64,000 nt of DNA, from assembly GCA_030562195.1 (NCBI GenBank), contig JAUJPP010000005.1, positions 14,194,826 through 14,258,825 of the forward strand, read 5' to 3'. Of the stretch, positions 35,375-47,600 are shown one piece after another. The notes below the pieces were generated by a model. That model was not told the origin of the DNA. It was given only the letters and a program-made list of their open reading frames with translations, and ran no database searches. The DNA comes from Nipponacmea schrenckii. Lineage: Eukaryota > Mollusca > Gastropoda > Lottiidae. The translations under genes were made by a program, and so were the position numbers. How positions within the stretch are numbered: the first letter of the stretch is position 1; every line of letters begins with the position of its first letter.

Positions 35375-35820
35375 CTGTAAGTGATATGTTTTTTTCTTAT
35401 TTGAATACTTAACCTAATAGGCTCAGAGCCATATCAACGTCCCCTGTATTCATTGGCAAGTTTTCTCTATACTATTACTATTCCCTGTTTAGGTTAGGTC
35501 TTGTTTAAGGTTTAGCCCCTCCTAAACCAAGAAAGCCTAGGCTAGACTGGAGTTTTACTTTAGAACTACCTCTAGTTTTAGGCTAGTCTAATCTGGTTTT
35601 CGTCTTATAAGAAAGGCCTATTTCAAGTGCTATGTCGCTAGACTCTGACAAAATGAAAAGATCAAAATATTGATTGATAATTTGTTCGATTGTTGATTGA
35701 GACGGTTCACTGTCATACATTTTTTAAGCACACCTCATTTAGACACAGTACTTTAGGCACGGCGTTATTAAGACACAGTGGTTTGGGCATACCTTCAATT
35801 AGGCATATTTAGGCGCACTA

Positions 35821-36670
35821 ATCACACACAATCACATATATTCGTAGTGCATGAAATGCAAGTGGTAGGGGTAAAATTGCGCCAAATCCAACATTGCCTC
35901 CATTCTAAAAACGGGTAGGCCTAAAAGGTAAACATAATTTCAGATTCTAATGTGGAGAGGGGAATGACTTTGCTTACAAGGCTGTAACTTTGTAATATTG
36001 ATAAAGTTACGAAGTCACAGGCACGGAAGGCATAAGTTTTAGGTTCTATTTTAATAAACAAACTTTGTAAAATTAAATGTTCATTCTCCTTACATCAAAA
36101 TGACTAGTAGGTGACATAATGCACCTTAACTGTATTACCCAGCGTATCATATCTGCACACCCATATTCCATAGGGAAATTCTATAATCCCTGTTAGATAT
36201 ATTCATGTATTAATAGATACAATGTTGTTGCTAGTTATAAATAATCTTTTAAATAATGACCGGTCATTTGGTGCAGAACTGTGATGTCATATTTGTTGTC
36301 CTTGATGATGTAACTTGACCTACCAAGATTTTTGTTTTGATTTTAACTGGAATTTGTTTTCTTTGATTTCTACATTCACTGTAAGTAATTTTATTTTTCA
36401 CATGGTTATTTCACATCAACTATAGTTTGTTTTTAACATGCCACTTATTGAACTTTCTTGAAAATATTATTTTTGGTGGAATTTCAGGATGAAAACAGGT
36501 GTATCATATAATGATACATTGGGTTCAATCTTAAAATTATAACTAAATATCATCAAACCAAAGGCTGTGTATAATTGTCGATATTATCGTGAAATGATGT
36601 TTGTTGCAGATATAATTCAGAAAAATAGTAAATTATAATACATTCGCATAAAATATGCAAGAACATAGAT
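35821..36670. other. Spacer without recognisable feature
   Basis: Mixed AT-rich sequence between the foldback arm and the piggyBac remnant. No coding or repeat signature that I can name. Confidence 0.4.
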
Positions 36671-36762
36671 TTTGTTTTCATACTGTAAACAGACTGAAAT
36701 AATTTTTTTTTTCATGGGACTCGACCCTTATGATAACATATTAACATCCTTATTTATTGCAG

Positions 36763-38099
36763 ATGGCACAGCAGCTTTCTCTGTGGAAGATGTCATAGAA
36801 AGAATAAATACAAATGAAAGTGACTTAGAAGACACATCGGACGAATCTAACTATGATTATAAAATGAATCCCAAAGAAGCTTCTGTTGACTTTGAGAAAA
36901 TTATATCAGCTCGGACCATGACGATCCGAAACGACCATCAGTTATTAACTGTCGATACAAATGGCAAAAAAGTGATTTAAGGTCTGATGATGCTACTTTT
37001 GTAGAAGATGAGGATGTTCTGCCACATGCCATATAGCTATTTCAAAGACACTGTTACTGATTCAATGTTAGCATCAATGACATTTGAGACATTTGTTTTC
37101 TATAAATACCTCCTCATCTGAGATTGAACAGTATATAGGGATCTATCTTTTAATGGGATTGGTTCAAATGGGTAATATTAGGTCATATTGGCAACATGAA
37201 TTTCGTTATGCCTTAATTGCAGATGTAATGTCTAGAAACAGATTCCAAAATTTTATAGCTTATATTAATTTTACTGAAAACAGCAATAGCCTATTTCTGA
37301 TGAAACTAAAAGTACATATAAGCTATGGAAATAACGCCCATGGATTTCAGAACTCAAATGCAATTTTCTTAAAAGAACTCCTGAAGAATTTCATTCAGTC
37401 GATGAATTTATGGTACCATTCAAGGGCCGATCTATAATCAAACAGTATATGCCTGGAAAGCCTCATAAATGGGGATTCAAAATGTGGGGTCGTAGTGAAG
37501 GGTCTGGCTATCTTTATGACTTTGATAATTACCAAGGGAAATCTTTGACCATTGCTGGAACCTCACCATTTGGTTTAGGTGGGGAGGTTGTATTAAGTCT
37601 CACAAAATCATTGCTGAACAATCGTAATTTCAAAATATTTGCTGACAATTATTTTTCTGGGTTACCACTCATCGATCAACTAAAATCTAATGGGTTTTTC
37701 TATGTGGGTACTATCAGGGCTAATAGAATGAAAAACTGTTCACATATGTCAGAAAGTGAATTGAAGAAGGTGGGAAGGGGCTCAGTTGATTATAAAACAG
37801 ATGTGTCCATGGGTATTATTGCTGTCCGTTGCTATGATACTAGTAATAAGGCAGTAAATCTTTTTTCTAGCTATGCTGGGATTGAACCTAAAGGTACATA
37901 TAATCGTTCTATCAAAACTCATGTTGACGTCGAAAGGCCACACATTGTAGAAATCTATAACAAATTCATGGGTGGTATTGATAAGTTGGATATGTTATGT
38001 GCTTTATACAAGCAATGCATTAGAGCTTGCCGTTGGTATATATATATGGGTCAAATTCAAAATTCGTTAAAATTCTTGTCCAAAGGTAATAATTCCTGA
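36763..38099 (+). pseudogene. piggyBac-type transposase pseudogene
   Basis: The N-terminal part has an acidic 'FSVEDVIERINTNESDLED', as piggyBac proteins do. Beyond frameshifts near 36975 and 37400 come 'IEQYIGIYLLMGLVQMGNI', 'RFQNFIAYINFTEN', 'MPGKPHKWGFKMW', the catalytic-region block 'NFKIFADNYFSG', and 'KFMGGIDKLDMLCALY'. These are standard DDE_Tnp_1_7 (PGBD) landmarks. After about 38060 similarity is lost, so the C-terminal part and any Cys-rich domain are missing. The piece is inactive. No TIRs were found. It may be unrelated to the TTAA MITEs elsewhere in the window, though the superfamily target fits. Confidence 0.8.
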
Positions 38100-38381
38100 A
38101 TTTTTTAAAATTGAAAATTTTCTTTAAATATAGTGTAAAACATGAGAGAGGGCCAAACAGTTTTAACCCTCAAAATTTTCATAATGTAAATTGCCTTTGA
38201 TCAGTTGCAGTTTTTTGCCTAAAAATATGTAAAATTGGCTGTCCATTTGTTCTTTACCGTAACTGCATTAAAATCTAAATGACATTTTTTCTTTAAAAAG
38301 ACGGCATTTCTGGTTAATGTTTTCTTAAATGTATGACTCGAAATATTCTTTTTATTAATCTTTATTATTCATAAAGATGAA

Positions 38382-40545
38382 ATGGTAAACAAGTGTGTAT
38401 GTGATATTCAAAATAAAAATTGCATGTATAATACATGTAATGAGTGCAAAGATGAACGTTTGACCACCACGAAAACCGAAACAGAAGAAGTGGAATGGTT
38501 TGAATGGAGAACTAGAAATGAGGATGAAACAAAATGGTACACAGGTTCTCAAAACAGTTACACTGACCGAAAAAGTAAAACTTTGCGGATCTGTTTCTGA
38601 ACTTATTGAAAAATTGGAATCCCAGTTAATAAGATATAAGAAGCATTTGTTTAATATTAAATCTCAATTTTCATATTATAAGGAAAAAAGGTTGTCCTTA
38701 AACTCTAATGAATGCATAATACACGTCGATTTTGCTGAGAATTATGTATGTAAAATGTCTAACGAAATACAAGGGATGCATTTTGGTGCATCAAAGAAAC
38801 AACTGTCTCTACATACAGGCGTGTATTTTATTGGTGGCCAGAATGACTCTCAAACATTTTGCACCGTTTCAGACAATATTCTTCATAAACCAGCAAGTGT
38901 TTGGGCTCATCTCACCCCTATATTACAGTTCATAAAGACCAATTTCCCACAAATCAATACCATTCATTTCTTCAGCGATGGCCCAACAAGTCAATACCGA
39001 CAAAAAGAAAACTTTTATCTACTTTCAACGGAACCACAAAAACTTGGATTCAATTTCGTATCATGGAATTTCTTTGAAGCAGGGCACGGGAAGGGTATTC
39101 CTGACGGTGTTGGTGGGTCATTGAAGAGATCTGCAGATACTAAAGTTAAATATGGTGCAGATATCATGTCAGCAGCTGACTTTGTTACAACTCTGAAAAG
39201 TAGCGAAACTCTTTTAAACTTAATAAGTAGCGAACAAATTGAGCAAGTTGTAGAGACTTTAAAACCTAAAACCAAAAGTCTAAATAGTATCAAAGGCACC
39301 ATGGCACTTCACCAGGTTATCATTCCTGAAAAATCAGATGGAATTATTTTACATAGAGAACAAAGCTGTCATTGTTACATTCCAAATACATGTCCACAAC
39401 ACAGTCTGAAAAGAGACAATATTTTGAAAACAACATACATGAACACAACTGAATTGAAATCAACCCACAAATATGATTTTTTTTTATCACAATTAAAATC
39501 ATGTAAAACTTTTGAAGATATGAAAAAGAAATGTGCACAGATTCAAAGTTCCCTCACTGCTGTGGATACTCAAGAGGTCAGTTTTGAAAATGCCGATTTA
39601 GAAGTAGACACATGTGCATTACATTTTTACCCCGATGATGTTCAAGATAAGCGTATATTATATCCAGTGAAAGTGAAAAGTGATGGTAACTGCTTACCAA
39701 GTTCAGGAAGTGTGTTTTGTCACAGTAATATTTATGAAACAGCTGAAATGCGTGTAAGAATAGTATGTGAACAAGTTTTACATGCTGATGAATATTTGGA
39801 TAACGATTTTCTTTCACAGGGTTTGGATTTTAATGATTCTGAGAAGCAAGCAAGGAATCGGGATCTGCCCAAATTATATGCACAATATTCGGATATGTTT
39901 CTGCCTGGCACACAATTAAACAAGGTTCTTATAAAGTCCATATATGAAGCTGAAGTTCTCAATGTCAAATATGATAAATCGTTCATGGGTATATGGCAAA
40001 TACATGCATTAGCTAGTGTTTTAAAGTCCAAAATATTTTCAATTTATCCAAAATTAGGTAATCCAAATGTTCGAAAAGATCTTCATAGACTTTTTGTTCC
40101 TAGACAAGTAGGTAATAATTATAATATATTCCATATTATGTGGACATCGAACAGAAACGATATGGTGCAAGAACATTGGGTTCCTAATCACTTTGTTGCT
40201 GTTATTCCTGTGAAATATGAAAAAATTGAATCAGAATTGCAACCAAATGAATACTTAGGGAAGTATGTTATTGTTCGATATGATGATGACTTTTACCCTG
40301 GCATTGTTATTGATTCTGAAAATAATGAGCTGTATATAGAATGAATGCATCAAGTGGGACGAAAATATAACAACTGTTTCTACTGGCCAAAGAAGATCAG
40401 AGACTTTTGTTGGTATTCCTTTGACAATGTAGTCTGTTGTATTATCGAACCATTCAAGGAAAATAATTCAAGTTCTCATTATTACGTGGATCAACATGTT
40501 TGGCACTCATTGCATACATCAAGTTCAATACAATACAGTTGCTGA
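38382..40545 (+). pseudogene. DDE transposase fused to OTU-like protease domain
   Basis: The N-terminus is Cys-rich ('NCMYNTCNECKDE', then 'EWFEWRTR'). A frameshift near 38540 leads into a ~600-residue frame. Putative catalytic blocks are 'IIHVDFAENYVC' (38718), 'FFSDGPTSQYRQK' (about 38971) and 'GHGKGIPDGVGGSLKR'. An OTU-like domain follows: 'KSDGNCLPSSGS' with Cys at 39691-39693, and 'PNHFVAVIPV' with His at 40189-40191. Last is a short domain, 'GKYVIVRYDDDFYPGIVID'. The frame meets a TGA at 40342-40344, but the same frame stays open to 40545 and keeps family character ('CFYWPKKIRDFCWYSFDNV'). So the TGA is either a recent nonsense change or recoded. The superfamily is unassigned by me. Its neighbour upstream is a separate piggyBac remnant. 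Confidence 0.7.
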
Positions 40546-41577
40546 ACCTGATCATATGATTCAGGTGATTCACTTAAGATTTATACAAAGGAAATTTTGA
40601 ACAAATTAAATATTATTGCTCATTACCATTTCACTTGAAAATATCAAGTATCACATTTATTTTGTTTGTATTAAACTATTTTGAAACAAGTATTAAAGTT
40701 ACAAGCTAAATTAAAAAATCATTTGTTCTCTTTTTTATTCAAACCACACCAGACATAAGGTATTGAAAAACAGGTTTTCAGTTCAAATTAGCAGTTGTTG
40801 TCCATACTGTAACGGGTATGTCTCTCCTGTAACATATAATTCCAAGCATATATCTTCTTTCAATATTCTATTCCATCGCAAGTGATTACATTGTCAACAA
40901 GGAAAGGGATCATCAATTAAAATCTTTGTATACTAGAAATATTCATATTTGGGGCATGTATTTGAACACTTTTCAAAATTTGTCCACACTGTAACAAATT
41001 TTGTCCTTTCCATAACATGGCTGTCTTTACTGTAACAAGCACAATTTAGGAAAAATTTTGTATATTACATGTATTAACATAAGGTATTTTTTATGAAATA
41101 TTATTTAAATCATCGTAAACTTCAAATTCAGTGGCAACATATATTGCTAAAGATAATTGAAAACAACTGAAACAAACTTTAAGAATGAGATATGAACCAC
41201 ATTTTCAAAATTTGATATTACTTTGTATATTTAAGTGTAAGGAAAAGGTTAATAGCAAATATTTTTCCTTTGTGCTAAAGATGTAAGTGTATTTCATAAA
41301 GTTTTGAAAGAATTACAATAAAAAGCTAAACACAATTTCAAAATTTTCACAAAAAATGTTTGTTACAGGATGGACAATTTATCTGTGCCATTCTGACTTA
41401 AAAGGTAAAATTTTACTGAGATATACATCATATTTTTGGTATTATATGACTATCTTATACAAAAAAATTTCCATAACCATTCTAAAGTGAAAAAAGGGCC
41501 TATATCTTCATTACAAAATGTTCAAATTTGCTTTTGACATTCTGACGAATTTTGAATATGAATATATATATATATTA
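40546..41577. other. AT-rich 3' flank with repeated 'actgtaac' motifs
   Basis: Non-coding. 'gtccatactgtaacg' (about 40800), 'gtccacactgtaac' (40982), 'ctttactgtaacaa' (41026) and inverted 'tgttacaggatggac' (41363) recur. 'tttaccgtaactgc' occurs on the other side of the DDE-OTU gene at about 38255. They look like subterminal transposase-binding repeats of that element, but I could not define TIRs. Confidence 0.45.
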
Positions 41578-43845
41578 AGAGCAAACCCAAAGCTAATTTT
41601 TAAAGCAGATAAGACCTCAAATTTCTACCAACTAACGAATGATGAATATTCTTCACTCCTGGACAAGAATGTACACAAAACTTACAAAAAATCAACGGAA
41701 AAAACTGTAAAAGAAGTTAACACCGAGGGCCATAATATAACAAGGAAGTTAAAAATCGCTGATAGAGTCGAAAAAATAGCTGAGAGAGAATGCTTCATCA
41801 CTCTAAAAGACCATAAAGAAGACTTTGCAAATAACCCGAAATGCCGTTTGATCAACCCTACAAAATCTGAACTCGGAAAAATCAGTAAGTTAACCCTTGA
41901 TCAAATAGTCAAATCAGTTTCAGAAGCCACTGGCTACAATTTATGGCGCAAAACAGCATCAGTCACACAATGGTTCGATAAGATCACCGACAAAAATTCG
42001 GCATCTTTGATTTGCTTTGACATTGTCAATTTTTACCCATCTATTTCTGAGACACTACTGCAGAACGCCCTACAAAACGCTTCACAATTTCACGATATTT
42101 CAAACAGTGACTTAGAGATCATTATGCACACCAAGAAGTCCATACTCATACGTAAAAACCAGCCATGGACTAAAAAAGATGCCCAAGCCAACTTATTTGA
42201 TATTACCATGGGTTCTTACGATGGGGCAGAGTGTTGTGAACTTGTAGGCTTATATCTTCTATCGCTTATTGATTCCGATTTTGGTAGCCAGTTGAACGTT
42301 GGCCTATACAGAGATGACGGTCTTTGCGAAACTAAAAGCAACCCAAAAGTAACTGAAAAAATAAACAAAGATTATGTAAATTATTTGCAAAACAGGGTTT
42401 AAGCATCACAATTGACGCGAACAAAAAAGTAGTAGACTATTTGGACGTAACCTTAATTTTAAGAACCGGTAAACATTGCCCGTATTTAAAACCTGGCAAT
42501 ATTCCTCGTTATGTTAATGCCAAAAGTAACCATCCTCCATCTGTACTGAAGGCCATACCATCTGGTGTAAATCATCGATTATCATCTATTTCGTCAGACC
42601 AACAGGAATTTAAAGGGATAATAGGCGTTAGAACGAACATAACATTTTCAGTTCACTCAAATTTGGACAATAACAGTATATATCCATCAGTGGACTTACC
42701 TATACATCAAAATCCCTCTAAAATCCGATAAATCCCCAACATAAAGTAGTTAATCATAAAACGCTTGAGCCATCAATGAAGCGATTTTCAAATCGTGTAA
42801 ATATAAAGGGAAGTAACTCTAACATGTGGGTTTTCACGCGTCCTTGACCCCTACTGTTGAAGTCCACAATGATGTTTTAGCGTTGATTTACCGGACGCTT
42901 TTATTCTCAAACTAAATGGAATCGTCGCTGGCTCACTTTTTTTAAAATTCCGAATATATTTTTATTGTGGCTTTTTAAAATTTGGTAAAGTGTGGGATGC
43001 ATACTTATTTAACTAATAGTCAATATGAAACACAAATATAAGCCGTAGGACGAGTGTATTCTAACGCCTATTATCCCTTTAAAAAAGCTGTAAATGTTTA
43101 TCAAAACGCGCTCACAGAAAGTGGCTATAATTACAGACTGAAATACGACGAATCAGCTAAATCTAAGGAACGTAGTAAACGGAAACGGTCACGCAGAATA
43201 ACGTGGTTTAATCCTCCGTATGATAATTACGTGAGAACCAATATCGGAAGACAATTCTTAAAGTTAATTGATAGCTGTTTCCCACCCGATCATATATTAC
43301 GACCAATCATTAACAGAAATACTATAAAAGTATCATACAGCTGTATGCCATCAATGAAAAACCTGATAGATTCACATAATGCTGCGACCAGAACGATCCA
43401 TAAAGTAAATGATAATAAACCATGCAACTGCCGTCAGAAGCAAGACTGTCCACTAAATGGTGAATGTCGGGCCCGCAGCATTGTTTACCAGGCCACAGTC
43501 AGTTCAAATAATAAACAAGAAACCTACGTCGGACTAACAGATACTGAATTTAAATCGAGATACGCTAACCATCGCCAATCTTTTCGAGATGAGAGATTAA
43601 AAAACAGCACCGAACTCAGTAAATTCATTTGGACTTTGAAAAAAAACAACGAAGACTATAAGATAAAGTGGAAAATTCTAGGACGCTCATCATCATACTC
43701 AAATATATCAAAAAGATGTAACCTTTGTACCCTGGAAAAGTTTTTCATCATTTGTCACCCTGAAAAATCAACCTTAAACAAACGTTCGGAGCTAATCAGC
43801 ACGTGTCGCCATTCACGCAAATTTCTCCTACAAAATGACGTCTAA
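41578..43845 (+). pseudogene. Penelope-like copy 1 (RT + GIY-YIG), broken
   Basis: It starts within the protein at 'RANPKLI' (5' truncation). RT blocks present: 'DHKEDFANNPKCRLINPTKS', 'LICFDIVNFYPSIS' (motif A), '[20 protein letters not shown]' (motif B) and 'GLYRDDGL' (motif C, YxDD). A one-base loss in an A-run at about 42356 shifts the frame. A 465-bp TTAA-flanked MITE then interrupts it at 42614-43078. The C-terminal part is open: Cys-rich 'CNCRQKQDCPLNGEC', then GIY-YIG 'SIVYQATVS' and 'YVGLTDTEFKSRYANH', and the final 'RHSRKFLLQNDV'. Confidence 0.85.
42614..43078. mobile_element. 465-bp TTAA-flanked MITE inside Penelope copy 1
   Basis: The termini 'agggataataggcgttaga' and 'tctaacgcctattatccct' are reverse complements. 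TTAA flanks both ends (42610-42613, 43079-43082). The same position in copies 2 and 3 reads 'gaatttaacaaagctg', a natural empty site with a single TTAA. The family is shared with 25216-25828 in ACTR8 intron 11. No coding capacity. Confidence 0.9.
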
Positions 43846-43909
43846 TTCACCTTGTGTAGTTACTGTGCCCACGTGCATGCATAGCAATATTTCAAACCAA
43901 ACCGTCTTG

Positions 43910-43958
43910 TTCTCCTGACGAGTGGTAGCAAATCTACTACGAAACAGACTGTTGAGAA
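43910..43958 (+). ncRNA. Type I hammerhead ribozyme, Penelope copy 1/2 junction
   Basis: Core C-U-G-A-C-G-A at 43915-43921. Stem II is 7 bp (gtggtag / ctactac) with a caaat loop. GAAA is at 43941-43944. Stem III is minimal, 3 bp (aca/tgt, loop gac). The cleavage triplet GUU predicts cutting after 43953. Stem I is formed by 'ttctc' (43910-43914) and 'gagaa' (43954-43958). Minimal type I hammerheads are established features of Penelope-like elements. Confidence 0.8.
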
Positions 43959-44672
43959 AACTTAATGTTTATGTGAAATTGTTCGTTTTCTAATCATCTA
44001 TAAAGCTCCGTGGATGTGCACGTAGAGCCCTCTGGAAGATTATCCTGTATTTTTTCATATTTCATATAAATATAACGCTCCTGCCTTCCAGTTGAGCATT
44101 CTAACCTAGGAAAATCATCGTGATGGATAAGATTACATATAATTACTCGACGAAGAATATTCCGCATGCAGATAAAACTACATACCAAAAGAGACTCATT
44201 GAAAAAACAGAAATTTTCATCAAAAATCTGAGATGGCGATCATTGTTCTACCTCAAGCCTGAATTGAGAAACTCCGATACCGAAACTTACGGCTTCAAGA
44301 CCCGGAAATCTCCACCCGTGATAAACGAACTTAAACCCTTCGAGGGCAAACTAACAAAAATTATTCAAAACATCGAATTTGAAAAGAAGACATGTGAGTT
44401 CCAGCGCAAATTAAATAGTGACAAAAAGAAGATAAGAGCAAACCCAAAGCTAATTATTAAAGCAGATAAGACCTCAAATTTCTACCAACTAACGAATGAT
44501 GAATATTCTTCACTCCTGGACAAGAATGTACACAAAACTTACAAAAAATCAACTGAAAAAATTGTAAAAGAAGTTAACACCGAGGGCCATAATATAACAA
44601 GGAAGTTAAAAATCGCTGATAGAGTCGAAAAAATAGCTGAGAGAGAATGCTTCATCACTCTAAAAGACAATA

Positions 44673-47600
44673 GGGGAGACTGGGGCAGGTCCGCCCCGTG
44701 GGTACGTTCGCGAAATCAAATATTGACTGATTTATCTATGAACAACAAAAAGTAGAGTTGTCCCCCTTGTTTGACGTCACAAAATTTATTCATTAGCCTA
44801 CTAACGTCGTGATTTCGCCTTTTACTTTTAATTCAAGAAGCTAAAAACTTTTTACGCTACACGTAAGTAAATATTTGTTTATTTCAATTATCTTTCATAA
44901 CATCTTTGCCAGTTGTGATAAATGTTCAATACTTTATGTGTGCAATCATCTCGAAATCCTGAATAATTTGATAGGAGTCATTCATGGTTTCCTACTTTCT
45001 TCTTTCGTAATGGGGTCATTTGTTCGTTGGCAACCTTGTGGGGCACGTTCGCCTAGATTGCTACGGGGCAGGTTGGACCAGTGGGCGAACATACCCCTTA
45101 AGAGTGTGAACCTGCCCCATCCATTTTTCTTTTTTATTTCATATTGATTATTGATTAAAATCTATAATACTTTTTTCAGAATGGTGAGAGAGTACAAGAG
45201 AAAAACGGACAGAGCAACTAAAATTTCACCCGATATTATGAAAAGAGCTGTAAACCATTACTTCAGCACTGAGGATGGTTCTATGAAAACCGCAGATATG
45301 TATAATATTCCAAGATCCACCTTAAGAGGTTACATCAAAAAACTTCAAAGTATTCCTGCTGAGGAGAGATCTGTGGAAAATCTTCACGTTGGCTTTTCTA
45401 AACATCCTAAGGTCTTCACAACTGAGCAAGAGGAGATTCTAACAGCTTATATTAAAAGAGCATCTGACATTTACTTTGGATTAAATCCAAAATCCGTTAG
45501 ACTTCTCGCAAATCAATACGCTAAACAATAAAACATTCAAATGCCTACATCTTGGTCTGAAAACGAGCGTGCTGGCGTGGATTGGCTTCTGGGATTTCTA
45601 AAGAGGAATAAGACTCTATCCTTAAGAACTCCCGAGGCTACGAGCTTAGGCAGAGCAACAGCTTTTAACCCGACAAATGTTGAAACATTTTTTAAACAGT
45701 TGGCAACAGTTATGGATAAAAATTCATTTCAACCAAAGGACATTTGGAATGTTGACGAAAGCGGTGTAACTACTGTCCAAAAACCTGAAAAGGAATTGCT
45801 ACCAAAGGGAAAAAACAAGTAGGATCTCTCACATCAGCAGAGAGAGGGGAATTAGTTACAATCTGTACAGCTGTTAGTGCCGTAGGACAAGCAGTCCCGC
45901 CATTTTTCATTTTCCCTCGTGTAAATTTTAGAGATCATTTTTTAAAAGGTTCACCCGCTGGTTCACAAGGAGCTGCACATCGATCCGGTTGGATGACATC
46001 TGAGAATTTTCTTACCTTTATGAAACACTTTGCAAATCACACAAAACCATCCAAAGAAAACCCAATACTCTTAATTTTGGATAATCACGATTCTCATCTC
46101 TCGTTCGATGTACTTCAGTTTGCCAAAAATTCGGGTATTGTAATGTTATCATTCCCACCACACTGCTCACATAAGATGCAGCCCTTAGATCTGTCTATAT
46201 TCGGCCCATTTAAAAGGAGAATTTCTCAATCTCAATCTAATTGGATGCGCAACAATCCAGGGCGATCTATGACAATATATGATACCCCAGGTGTGGTAAA
46301 TGATGCTTGGAACGACACTTTAACAATATCAAACATAACTGCTGGGTTTTTAAAATCGGGAATATGTCCCTTCAATCCAAATATATTTAACGACCATGAT
46401 TTTGCACCATCAATTGTTACTGATCGCCCACTTAGTCCAACAAATGTAAACAGTTCTGCCTCTACTATAACTTCCCAAGATCTACTGACGAAAGAAGCCC
46501 AGAGCTATGAAGAGCAACAGAACAAAAATAAAAAATCTGAATGTATGTCTGAAAATGGTAACAACTCAGAAGTCTTTACTTCACCAACCAGATGGCCGTC
46601 AGAAGAATCATCTTCTTCGTCGCCTAGTCTAATTGTTAGATCTTCTGAAAAGTTACCAGGAAAAGTTATTAATGTTACAGGTGATGGCCACTGTTTGATT
46701 CATGCAGTAAAAATTTGTTTGGAAAATTACGGTGTAACGTTTTCTAATGAAAAACTGTGTGATATGTTGGTAAGTGAAATTGTATTCCATAAAGAATATT
46801 ACCAGGATTTCGCCACAACAAGCCAAGATATAATTAACGATACTTGTTCTTTTATTTTCCAAAAACAGTATAATAATAATACCTGTGACATGTTGCTTGC
46901 AGCTTTATGTAATGCTCTTAAGATTAAGTCCATTGTACACCAATTCCGAGAGGATGCAGAACAATATACTCAAATAATTCAAGCACCTGGACGACCTGGT
47001 ATTTCTGCTGTTTACATCATTCACCTCTTAAGAAGTGGAGAAGGTCCAACATCTCATTTTGCATCTGTCATACCATCAAAAGAGAGCGAGTCTCAAATAA
47101 TCATTGAAAATGTCTTCTCACCACAATCAGTCTTGCCACACCCTAAGGCCCCTGCCAGAAAAACGAATAAAAGAAGTAGACGAAGAAAGTCTGCTATACT
47201 AACAGATACACCTGGAAAGGATGCTATAGAAGAAGAAGAAAGAAACCGCTCTAAAAAAAAGAAATCAAAAAAAGCATGTAGAAAAGATAAAGTTAAAAAG
47301 AAACTTATTACAGAGTTTCAAAGTGATGAAGAAAGTGATGAAGATTTTGCCTCGTCTGCTTAGAAGCATGGTCAAATAGTCGAGAAAAAGAAGAATGGGT
47401 CCAGTGTTCTGTATGTCATGGATGGTCTCATGATTGCTGCACTGCAGTAGAGAAACACCAAATCTATATCTGCCATAACTGCGACTCTGATTCTGACTCA
47501 GTTCATGCTTATTAATAATAAATGATTAGATAAAGCACCTCTCAAGATGTATTACATCTATTGATGAAACATATAATCGTGATAGTTCGTGTTCAATTAT

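Larger units (their letters stand above)
34285..35820. mobile_element. Foldback element with inverted 'gtgcctaaatgac' minisatellite arms
   Basis: The left arm (34285-34455) is a tandem array of roughly 15-17-bp units such as 'gtgcctaaatgactt'. The right arm (about 35722-35820) is the same array in reverse complement. Both include 'gtactgt.tctaaatgaggtg' next to an A-run. The 1.27-kb interior has no coding signature apart from a possible short exon at 35334. A related array without an obvious partner is at 52645-52985. Inverted minisatellite arms are typical of foldback elements; the class is inferred. Confidence 0.6.

Noticed and set aside
35334..38099. Host-domesticated piggyBac gene with first exon at 35334
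   Set aside because: Phase of the 35334 exon does not join the piggyBac frame, and that frame has several shifts and a missing C-terminus.
44673..47515. Domesticated pogo-OTU host gene
   Set aside because: TIRs, TA duplication, an empty site in sister Penelope copies and three lesions show a recent, inactive transposon copy rather than a host gene.
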